Shown: positions 1 to 5,643 of the stretch, piece by piece
Layout: every line of letters starts with the position of its first letter
Position numbering within the stretch: the first letter of the stretch is position 1
Made by a program: the position numbers and the translations under genes
Source of the DNA: Loki-b32 sp048941605
GTDB taxonomy: Archaea; Asgardarchaeota; Lokiarchaeia; Sigyniarchaeales; SOKP01
Length of the DNA stretch: 5,643 nucleotides
Direction of reading: 5' to 3'
NCBI GenBank assembly: GCA_048941605.1
Contig: JBHLNL010000191.1
Span: forward strand, 1 to 5,643
Notes under the pieces: generated by a model
Told to the model about the DNA's origin: nothing
The model's input: only the letters and a program-made list of their open reading frames with translations
Database searches by the model: none

Positions 1-1061
1 AAAAGCTTCTGATGAGAAGATTCATAAGCAGAAATAAATGCTTCACAATATCGAATTCCTAATTCTTTTCCACATTTGATAAATGCTTTTACAAACACAT
101 ACAGCTCCTCAATGTTTTTTACCTGATATTTAGTTTTCTCAAAATTTTGAACTTGAGGAGTATAAACAAATTCAAAAAAAGAATTAGATTCAGGAAAACC
201 AAATCGAATAGTTTCATAACCAAATTCATCCTTATTGACACCTTTTCTTAGATTTTTATTTAGATGATAAATCTTTTTCGAATCTAAGGCGTATTCTGGT
301 GTAGCGATTCTATAATCTCCCAAATCATATTTGTTTTCAGAAAATAAATAGCAATTTTCCGCCTCTGGTATTATCTCTGGGATTTTACTCACTCTAAACT
401 GTTGTAAAGCTCGTTCATCATAACAAATTTGCATTAAGTCAGATTCAACTTTTCCTAAAAACACATCTTTATTCGGATAGAATCCAATTGGGGCAATACC
501 ACATACCCACATGGAATATTGCGATTTTGAGTGAGCAGTTCGGTTTTCTACATACCATACATAAATCTTATCTTTATATTTATGGATCATGCCGATCATA
601 GACCCGATCATCGCTTTTGTAATGTCAATATATCCTTGATACTTCTTTTTAAGCATAAAACCTCGAATATAACCACGTTTATTCCCAAAATCTAAGACAA
701 AAGTTATACATCCTGCAATTTGATGAGAAGGATTTTGATAGATGATCCATTGAATGTTTGGATCTTGAATCATCTTGCGAACTTCGTTCACATCTTCCAT
801 TTCTTTATATGGATAAGTGCAATTATATAATTCCTTATAAATTCCTACTAATTCTTCGGCATCTTCTGGTCGTGCTAAACGTAAAATTGGATTCACTTTT
901 TCCTTATCCTCTCTATCACAGAGCTGAAAATCAAGACACATTTCGTTATGGATATCAGGATTTACAACTTTTTCAAATGGCTTAATAAATTGATTTATAG
1001 AATTTGGAAATAACTCATTAAGCGAAACCACAGAATTTGTGAGTGTCTTGTCTGTTAACAT
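1..1061 (-). CDS. GNAT-type N-acetyltransferase-like protein (C-terminus beyond window)
   Basis: The frame stays open for 353 codons from an ATG at 1061 to the left edge, where it is cut. An in-frame TGA at 1067-1065 lies two codons upstream, so this ATG is the first possible start; no clear Shine-Dalgarno site precedes it. After about 55 N-terminal residues of unknown role, a GNAT-like pattern begins: ILRLARPEDAEELVGIYKELY (about 59-79), a strand-turn-strand around QIAGCITFVLDFGNKRGYIRGFML (114-137), then KKKYQGYIDITKAMIG (138-153) where GNAT enzymes carry the acetyl-CoA pyrophosphate loop, and KIYVWYVENRTAHSKS (165-180). The loop is not the textbook Q/RxxGxG/A form, so activity and substrate are uncertain. 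Residues 318-353 (helix, then strand RYCEAFISAY) resemble the last part of a GNAT fold, so a second GNAT-like half may continue outside the window. It lies 143 bp from the operon upstream and probably has its own promoter. The GNAT fold is likely; the substrate is unknown. Confidence 0.8.
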   Translation of the reverse strand, partial: MLTDKTLTNSVVSLNELFPNSINQFIKPFEKVVNPDIHNEMCLDFQLCDREDKEKVNPILRLARPEDAEELVGIYKELYNCTYPYKEMEDVNEVRKMIQDPNIQWIIYQNPSHQIAGCITFVLDFGNKRGYIRGFMLKKKYQGYIDITKAMIGSMIGMIHKYKDKIYVWYVENRTAHSKSQYSMWVCGIAPIGFYPNKDVFLGKVESDLMQICYDERALQQFRVSKIPEIIPEAENCYLFSENKYDLGDYRIATPEYALDSKKIYHLNKNLRKGVNKDEFGYETIRFGFPESNSFFEFVYTPQVQNFEKTKYQVKNIEELYVFVKAFIKCGKELGIRYCEAFISAYESSHQKL

Positions 1062-1085
1062 TGTTCATACTTTTTTCTAAGTTTG

Positions 1086-1118
1086 TGTTAAAACTAAGTG
1101 TTTCTCTTAGCTTTAACA
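1086..1118 (-). promoter_or_regulatory. 13-bp inverted repeat in leader/start region of the GNAT-like gene
   Basis: The arms at 1087-1098 and 1106-1117 read GTTAAAACTAAG and CTTAGCTTTAAC on the plus strand around a 7-base spacer, and a further T-A pair at 1086/1118 extends them to 13. The single mismatch is A-C in plus-strand RNA but becomes a G-U wobble in minus-strand RNA, so the repeat folds without interruption only in the sense transcript of the GNAT-like gene. It ends about 25 bases before that gene's ATG and lies 15-20 bp downstream of a TATA-like box. It could therefore be a dimeric repressor operator covering the transcription start, or a hairpin in the 5' leader. No oligo-U follows it in the sense direction, so it is not a classical terminator. 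Confidence 0.6.
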
Positions 1119-1132
1119 AGAAATTTCCCATG

Positions 1133-1143
1133 TATATTTAAAT
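1133..1143 (-). promoter_or_regulatory. Archaeal-type TATA box candidate for the GNAT-like gene
   Basis: On the minus strand this reads ATTTAAATATA, close to the archaeal TATA consensus. A start about 25 bp downstream would fall near 1110-1115, inside the inverted repeat, giving a leader of about 50 bases. The upstream flank is T-rich and shows no clear purine-rich BRE. A second TATA-like sequence (CATATTTAAAG) lies about 40 bp further upstream, near 1175-1185, and could be used instead. In an AT-rich gap such matches occur easily by chance. Confidence 0.4.
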
Positions 1144-1150
1144 AAAAAAG
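1140..1150 (-). terminator. Oligo-T tract, possible terminator of the three-gene operon
   Basis: The minus strand reads CTTTTTTATTT, starting about 55 bases after the stop codon of the coiled-coil gene. Archaeal RNA polymerase can terminate at T-rich tracts without a stem, and the end of the operon must lie in or beyond this gap. No convincing hairpin sits directly before it, and it overlaps the TATA candidate of the next gene, so this is a weak call. Confidence 0.2.
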
Positions 1151-1204
1151 TAAAGAATTGAAGATGCCTTTTTCCTTTAAATATGGAAAGCAAATTGAAT
1201 CTGC

Positions 1205-1564
1205 TTATTCCAAAGATTTTATATCATTTTCTAAGTTTTCATAGATTTTATTAATTCTAGAACTGATAACTTCCAAAAGTTGGTCCTTTTCTTTTAAAGC
1301 TTCCTTTAATTGGTTTGTATCAGAAATTGTATTTGTAAATTCAGTAAGAGCTTTATCTGTATTTGTTAACTTTAAATGGAATGGAATAAATTCAATCAAT
1401 GTGTTTAATATATCAGAACGAAGCTCAAGAATCTTTGTCCCCAACTCTGTTATTGAGAGTTCTCCAGTTTTTGTCTTCACTAAAGCTTCTTTAAGATTAT
1501 TCAAATTCTCCTTATCAAACACGATTTTTTCTAATTGTTCTTCAACTTTTATGCTATTTTTCAT
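1205..1564 (-). CDS. Small soluble helical/coiled-coil protein, last gene of the operon
   Basis: I do not recognise this 119-residue protein. It is rich in Lys, Glu, Leu, Ile and Asn, has no Cys or Trp and only one Pro (residue 61), and shows no signal peptide or membrane segment. Two helical stretches, about 5-60 and 67-119, flank the sequence FIPFHLKLTN. The last 35 residues (KEALKEKDQLLEVISSRINK and on) have heptad-like spacing of Leu/Ile, consistent with a coiled coil. I chose the ATG at 1564 because GTGAG lies 6 bases upstream and the start falls 7 bases after the stop of the large membrane protein. The in-frame ATG at 1582 has no ribosome site, and starting at 1636 would require a 65-base overlap. 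The close linkage suggests it is an assembly partner or adaptor of the large protein. That role is inferred only from position. Confidence 0.75.
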   Translation of the reverse strand: MKNSIKVEEQLEKIVFDKENLNNLKEALVKTKTGELSITELGTKILELRSDILNTLIEFIPFHLKLTNTDKALTEFTNTISDTNQLKEALKEKDQLLEVISSRINKIYENLENDIKSLE

Positions 1565-1577
1565 ATATTTCTCACTC
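1565..1577 (-). promoter_or_regulatory. Ribosome binding site of the coiled-coil gene, overlapping the upstream stop
   Basis: The minus strand reads GAGTGAG followed by AAATAT and the ATG at 1564. GAGTGAG is a partial match to the archaeal GGAGGTGA ribosome site, and its TGA is the stop codon of the 1273-residue protein. This decides the start at 1564 and suggests that translation of the small gene is coupled to that of the large one. Confidence 0.5.
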
Positions 1578-4500
1578 TTCATTAATAAATTGTTGAATTT
1601 TACTAAAAAATGCAGAAATGGACTGATACGTCTCATTTGCTACCTCTTCCAAATCAGCAACCGCTAAATCAATCTGATGAAATTGATCGATAAAATCTAT
1701 CAATTCTTGTTTTGTAAATGGAAATCCTTTAGTATTTTCTAAGACAGTTAAAAATGAGTTAAATCGCTGTTGTACTATCGTATCTTCATTGTAAAAATGT
1801 CTGTATACTCCTCTCAAATAATTTTTAATTAATCCCATTTGAGCTTTAATTGCAATTGAATAATCAGTTTGATTAATATATCTATGAATTTTGAAAATAT
1901 TATAATATAAATCACCAATTTCACGTGATAACGCTTCTTTTAAATTTTTTTCTTGAATAATATATTTTCGGGGTTGAGTTGGAAAGATATCTGCAAAATT
2001 TTCAGTATCTATACTTACTCCATCTAAAATTTCTACTTGAAAATCCTTAAGTTTTCTACCCTTTACCCTGTAATAGTCTTCGAGTGCTTCTTGGTATCGA
2101 GGTCCTACTGAGAATGATGTCCTTAATGATTCTCCCCCACCTGCTCTTTTAGGATGGTTTTCTATCAAGTATCCATGTTTGATAAGAATATCCAATATAT
2201 TATTTCTGATTTTTTTCATATGTTCCTTTTTCTGAGTTTTTTCCGCTAATGCAGGATAGATCAGTTTTTTTAATTGTTCTTCCAGTTTTTTTCTGTAGAG
2301 ATTTCCAATTTGATCAACCGTTAATATAGAATCCATGAATTTAATTATCGGTTCTATGTAGATATAATAATGTCCTAAATCTATTTCAAATAAAGTCTCC
2401 TTAACATTTTCTAAGATTTTCTTTTCTGAAAATTTCAAGTCATATCCCTGCTTATTCATAAATTTCACAATCTCTTCATAGGGCAATTTTGGACAAGTAT
2501 CAATTTCTTTCCAATCTATCAAAGCAGGAAAAGGTTGGTCAATATCCGATCTTCGAGTTAGAATTATATTATCTTTTAGGTTTTTTAAGTATAATTTCTG
2601 ATACGCATGTTTTCTACTCTGAGTGTAATACCCTTGACCTTCTAACTCTTGGAGGTTCATTTCATTTTTAAGAATGCCAATATCCCTGTTATGTGTTGCT
2701 TTCAAAGTAATAAAATTATTAAAATACAAGAGAGCATTGGGATGCAAATGACGAATCTGGTGTGCCGAAAAGATAAGTCCGAATTTTCCTTCAATAAAAG
2801 GCTGTAAAAAATTATCTATTTTATCATAGGTTCTTCTCAAGTCTAAGAAATATGAGTCAAAAAATGCATCAATATACGGCACATATATAAACTTGGGATG
2901 ATAATCCTCCTGATAGGTAATATAATGAATGAGTTTTGATAACAGAACAAAGGTTACGAACAGTTTCTTTTTTAATTCCCTAAAAACTGAAAGATCAATA
3001 ATAATAGTCTTGGAGTTAGTAACAAAATCACTTGCTATAATACCATCTCTTTGAATGTTTTGAAAAAATGTTAATTCATTAGGAGTAAAATCAGCAAATA
3101 CCGAGAGAAGTAAATCACTTACAGGAGTTTTCTCCCATTCACTTTGATTCTGTAATTGCATCTGGATAGAACCCAAATCCATTTCGGGATTTTTCTGAAT
3201 TGTATGCCGAAACATTTCTACTATACGCTCATCTCTTTTTAATGCCAATCCAAAAGCATCATAGATATATTCTAAGTAGGCAGTATGATTTTTATCATAT
3301 GGAATATCTGATTTAATAGGATCGACAACAAAAGAGCTTCCGTATTTGAAATATAAGATATCTTCTTGAAACCTAGTACCATTAAAATATACAAGTAATT
3401 TAGACCATACCCCGCTAAAATCAAAAATTAGAGAGGGATTTTGAGTTTTAATTAACTCCGATATAATTTTCATCGCAACGAGTTCCCGACGTTCAGAAAC
3501 TCCATTTGTAATGAATAGATTATGTAATTGTTCTTGAGTAAAACCAAATAGTACTTCTGTTTCTAGTACTTCTGTATTTATAGTATTTCCAATAGTAATA
3601 AAATTATCCAAGTATAAAGGAGTATTAAACTCGGCAGCAATTTCTGTTGTTTCTCCTTTTTTCAAGACACCCACAATGTCTGAAAGAGGATACATACTTG
3701 CTCCCTGAAACATCACATAATTTAGGTGAGTCCCATTTAGCCGAAATAAATTATGTTTTAAACTAGAGAAAAGAAACCCAGAAATTAAAGTGCTTGACCT
3801 CTGGTCTTCAATTACATATGCTTGAAAATTGATCCCAAAAGCTCCCTTAAGTGCATTAATTTGAGTAATAAGGTCTTTTTCCATTTCTTCAAAAAGATTA
3901 TCATCAACAGTATCAGTATATCTATAGGAGTTTACCGACATAGTTAACATTGTAAACCACATTCCAGAGCGAATTCCTAACCATTTTTCCTCTTGAGCTT
4001 TAGTCTTAATCCCTGTGTCCTTACCCCCCCAAACTAATCGATTTCGTATTTTTTCTTTTAAATGTTTTAACCCCCCACTGTGTTCGAATAAATAATAACT
4101 GATAGATCGGTTTTTCAGAGTATAGCTAAAATTTAAATTATGATTATTAAGTGTTTCAATAAATTTCCCCAATACACAGAAGGGATTTTCATATACATAT
4201 TTTAGGTTAATTAATTTCATTCCAATTAATAGCTGATTTTCCACATGTAAAAATATACTATAAGGGTATTCTCGTACTCGATAGAAACTTACATTATCCA
4301 AAGGTTTAGCAATTATTATATTCTCATTCTTTATAAGCTTCGTTTTACTGAACTGAAATAAGGTAGACCTCCACCATAATAATAATATCGCAATAAGGAT
4401 CCCGAAATTAATAGGAAATATAAAGATAAGCAAGAATTTCATCCACAGGATAAAGAAATCAAAATAAAATACCAAAATACTACACATGATAAGCTTCCAA

Positions 4501-5393
4501 AATCTATGTGAGTCATTTCCTTTTAAAGCATACTTCTTTGCTATAGGTGTTTCGAAAATAATGGTTTTATCCTTAATGTAAAATGTGCGAACCGCGTTCA
4601 TTAAGGGGTTTCCTGCTAACAGTACTGATTTAAAGTGATGAAAATTGCTTACAATATTACTCTTTAAGTTATTAGCATAGTTTAAAATCTGATAATGTAA
4701 TTTTTCAAAAGTACGCTTAGAAAGATTGCCTTTTTCTCTAGTGTAAACTGAAAAATAAATCGTAGCTCCTCTTGACTGTAAGGATTTAAGAGTATTAATT
4801 CGAGAGGACTCTTTATCAAAGAGCTTGATCATTGGTTTTTGGATAATTTGATAGGAGTATGATAAGCGTACTCCCTCTGAAGCTAACGATCTTACAAACT
4901 GGTCAATTGCAGGGCGCACATTTTCGGCAATTACTTTTATTTGATATATTCTTAGAGCAATATGTATTAGATCTCGACGATTTGAAATATATAAAGTTGC
5001 GGTATCATCTTTACGATACCAGAACACCAAATCTTCAAACGGCTTGGATATTACTTTACTTCTGAAACTAAATGAAAAGAAATTCTTTAAGAAATAAATC
5101 TCATCATGAAAGACCAAAATAAATAATAAGCATATTCCAATTCCTAACCCAACGGAAGCTATCAGTTGGTTTGTGAGCAGGTAGATTGAAATCATGAATG
5201 AAAAAGAGAGCAAAATCAAAAAAATTGTCTTTGCTAAGGAAAAATTGCGCGAAATGTCTTTATATGATGGATTTACATCCCAAATATTTAAATAACTCTT
5301 TAGATCCTCTCCTTCCTCTTCAGTAATCACTTTTATTTTTCTCTTTTTATCGTATTTAGAATCTTCATCCGGGTTCTTATATACTTTTAACAC
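1572..5393 (-). CDS. Large membrane-anchored HerA/VirB4-like protein with degenerate ATPase motifs
   Basis: This intact 1273-residue protein starts at GTG 5393, with GGAGGT 8 bases upstream and an in-frame TAG two codons before it. The order is: a basic N-terminus (1-53); a transmembrane hairpin (about 54-97); a soluble alpha/beta domain (112-275); a second hydrophobic hairpin (about 300-341); a second similar domain (353-552); a HerA/FtsK/VirB4-like core (about 605-965); a winged-helix-like segment ending in a GGG-containing wing and SFSVGPRYQEAL (about 1055-1110); and a helical tail (1145-1273). Core landmarks are LHNLFIT before the P-loop position (623-629), LIFDFSGVWSKLL (655-667), KTIIIDLSVF (795-804), KFIYVPYIDAFFDS (834-847) and FGLIFSAHQIRHLHP (871-885). 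The P-loop position reads NGVSERRE, with no GxxGxGK[ST]. The Walker B strand has Pro-Tyr where Asp-Glu is expected, and the usual motif Gln appears to be His878. ATP hydrolysis is therefore unlikely. By family analogy it would be a cytoplasm-facing membrane platform or scaffold of a secretion or DNA-translocation-like machine; its actual role is unknown. Confidence 0.85.
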   Translation of the reverse strand: MLKVYKNPDEDSKYDKKRKIKVITEEEGEDLKSYLNIWDVNPSYKDISRNFSLAKTIFLILLSFSFMISIYLLTNQLIASVGLGIGICLLFILVFHDEIYFLKNFFSFSFRSKVISKPFEDLVFWYRKDDTATLYISNRRDLIHIALRIYQIKVIAENVRPAIDQFVRSLASEGVRLSYSYQIIQKPMIKLFDKESSRINTLKSLQSRGATIYFSVYTREKGNLSKRTFEKLHYQILNYANNLKSNIVSNFHHFKSVLLAGNPLMNAVRTFYIKDKTIIFETPIAKKYALKGNDSHRFWKLIMCSILVFYFDFFILWMKFLLIFIFPINFGILIAILLLWWRSTLFQFSKTKLIKNENIIIAKPLDNVSFYRVREYPYSIFLHVENQLLIGMKLINLKYVYENPFCVLGKFIETLNNHNLNFSYTLKNRSISYYLFEHSGGLKHLKEKIRNRLVWGGKDTGIKTKAQEEKWLGIRSGMWFTMLTMSVNSYRYTDTVDDNLFEEMEKDLITQINALKGAFGINFQAYVIEDQRSSTLISGFLFSSLKHNLFRLNGTHLNYVMFQGASMYPLSDIVGVLKKGETTEIAAEFNTPLYLDNFITIGNTINTEVLETEVLFGFTQEQLHNLFITNGVSERRELVAMKIISELIKTQNPSLIFDFSGVWSKLLVYFNGTRFQEDILYFKYGSSFVVDPIKSDIPYDKNHTAYLEYIYDAFGLALKRDERIVEMFRHTIQKNPEMDLGSIQMQLQNQSEWEKTPVSDLLLSVFADFTPNELTFFQNIQRDGIIASDFVTNSKTIIIDLSVFRELKKKLFVTFVLLSKLIHYITYQEDYHPKFIYVPYIDAFFDSYFLDLRRTYDKIDNFLQPFIEGKFGLIFSAHQIRHLHPNALLYFNNFITLKATHNRDIGILKNEMNLQELEGQGYYTQSRKHAYQKLYLKNLKDNIILTRRSDIDQPFPALIDWKEIDTCPKLPYEEIVKFMNKQGYDLKFSEKKILENVKETLFEIDLGHYYIYIEPIIKFMDSILTVDQIGNLYRKKLEEQLKKLIYPALAEKTQKKEHMKKIRNNILDILIKHGYLIENHPKRAGGGESLRTSFSVGPRYQEALEDYYRVKGRKLKDFQVEILDGVSIDTENFADIFPTQPRKYIIQEKNLKEALSREIGDLYYNIFKIHRYINQTDYSIAIKAQMGLIKNYLRGVYRHFYNEDTIVQQRFNSFLTVLENTKGFPFTKQELIDFIDQFHQIDLAVADLEEVANETYQSISAFFSKIQQFINEE
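3549..3575 (-). repeat. In-gene 12-bp tandem repeat, period 15 bp
   Basis: TAGTACTTCTGT (plus strand) occurs at 3549-3560 and 3564-3575, exactly 15 bases apart, so the frame is kept. It encodes TEVLETEVL at residues 607-615, just before the first strand of the ATPase-like core. It looks like a small recent in-frame duplication within the large gene. Confidence 0.6.
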
Positions 5394-5400
5394 AGTCTAT

Positions 5401-5643
5401 TTACCTCCCTTTCCGAAATTGCTTAATGTAAAAATAGATTAAAATCGCAGAGCACATAAAAAAAATTAGAACCCATGAGCTTAAACTCCCTGAAGATATG
5501 GGAACAAAACTCAACTCAAGTAGAATCATAATCCCAAGAGAAGCTAATAATATAATCAACCCCAAAGTAAAGTACCTGAAAATAGATTCAACAGATTTCT
5601 GATATATGATATTATCCTTAAGAGCTCCTCGTATTGTAATCTT
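5401..5643 (-). CDS. C-terminal 80 residues of an unidentified two-helix membrane protein (N-terminus beyond window)
   Basis: One frame is open from the right edge to a TAA at 5401-5403, giving the last 80 residues of a larger protein. After a short polar start (KITIRGALKD, then QKSVES) there are two hydrophobic helices, FTLGLIILLASLGIMILL (about 25-42) and WVLIFFMCSAILIYFYI (about 57-73). A short Ser/Gly loop joins them, and the protein ends in the basic tail KQFRKGR. By the positive-inside rule both ends of the hairpin would face the cytoplasm. The stop codon touches the ribosome site of the large HerA/VirB4-like gene, 8 bases before its start, so the two are almost certainly co-transcribed. 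I cannot name the family. VirB3-, VirB6- or CedA-like partners would fit the context, but this fragment carries no diagnostic motif. Confidence 0.75.
   Translation of the reverse strand, partial: KITIRGALKDNIIYQKSVESIFRYFTLGLIILLASLGIMILLELSFVPISSGSLSSWVLIFFMCSAILIYFYIKQFRKGR
5402..5409 (-). promoter_or_regulatory. Strong Shine-Dalgarno site that fixes the GTG start of the large protein
   Basis: The minus strand reads GGGAGGTAA. GGAGGT ends 8 bases before the GTG at 5393, and the following TAA is the stop of the upstream membrane gene. It is the best ribosome binding site in the window. It justifies the non-ATG start and suggests that terminating ribosomes re-initiate on the large gene. Confidence 0.8.

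Noticed and set aside
758..985. Plus-strand open frame of 75 codons
   Set aside because: It lies entirely inside the GNAT-like gene on the other strand, has no ribosome site and gives no recognisable protein.
1175..1184. CTTTAAATAT, a near-perfect TATA box on the plus strand
   Set aside because: No plus-strand gene follows it. TATA boxes are nearly symmetric, so this is either chance in AT-rich DNA or an alternative box for the minus-strand gene.
1190..1204. 15-base imperfect palindrome GCAAATTGAATCTGC right after the coiled-coil gene
   Set aside because: There is only a one-base centre, so it cannot form a hairpin; it is short, has a mismatch, and is expected by chance.
1565..1636. N-terminal extension of the coiled-coil gene to a start at 1636
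   Set aside because: It would overlap the end of the large gene by 65 bases and has no ribosome site. The extra residues (MRRISPFLHFLVKF...) are the out-of-frame shadow of that gene. The ATG at 1564 has a ribosome-site match and sits just after the stop.
1401..1667. Plus-strand open frame of 88 codons across the coiled-coil gene and the end of the large gene
   Set aside because: It is antisense to two better supported genes, and its composition (Phe- and Ser-rich) is typical of the reverse complement of Lys/Glu-rich coding sequence.
2489..2671. Plus-strand open frame of 60 codons inside the large gene
   Set aside because: It is antisense to the large gene, short, and has no start signals.
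4859..5065. Plus-strand open frame of 68 codons inside the large gene
   Set aside because: It is antisense to the first VirB4-N-like domain, with no ribosome site and no recognisable features.
1572..5393. Large gene as a decaying pseudogene
   Set aside because: Although the catalytic motifs are gone, 1273 codons are open without a frameshift, the ribosome site is strong, and the other fold landmarks are kept. A maintained non-catalytic protein fits better.
1..5643. tRNA, rRNA, CRISPR array, insertion sequence or toxin-antitoxin pair
   Set aside because: I saw no regularly spaced repeats, no terminal inverted repeats or transposase, and no tRNA-like cloverleaf. The small coiled-coil gene beside a large gene does not resemble a toxin-antitoxin layout.

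Overview
This AT-rich window has little intergenic DNA, and every gene I can support lies on the minus strand, so transcription runs from right to left. An archaeal source is most likely. Shine-Dalgarno-type sites at gene junctions (GGAGGT before a GTG start) and a TATA-like box upstream of an isolated gene, without a convincing bacterial -35/-10 pair, point that way. So does a HerA/VirB4-type membrane protein. The base composition and protein style would fit an Asgard (Lokiarchaeia-like) genome, but that finer placement is a guess.

The right 80% of the window is a tight three-gene operon. It opens with the C-terminal end of an unidentified membrane protein that has two transmembrane helices (5401-5643). 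Next is a 1273-residue protein (1572-5393) whose layout I read as two tandem units of transmembrane hairpin plus VirB4-N-terminal-like domain. These are followed by a HerA/FtsK/VirB4-type ATPase core, a winged-helix-like segment and a helical tail. The ATPase core keeps the family's strand pattern, but the P-loop (GxxGxGK[ST]) and the Walker B acidic pair are both missing, so it looks like a pseudo-ATPase. Last comes a 119-residue soluble helical/coiled-coil protein (1205-1564). At both junctions the upstream stop codon lies in or against the next gene's ribosome binding site, which suggests translational coupling and a shared complex.

The 143-bp gap at 1062-1204 holds a TATA-like box and a nearly perfect 13-bp inverted repeat. 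These probably control the leftmost gene (1-1061, cut by the window edge), a GNAT-type acetyltransferase-like protein that appears to be a separate transcription unit.

The most interesting possibility is an archaeal membrane machine related to type IV secretion/Ced-type DNA-transfer ATPases, in which this large subunit has been duplicated at its N-terminus and has lost catalysis. It would then act as a scaffold, perhaps beside an active paralogue outside the window. This is inferred from sequence patterns alone and no homology search was possible.
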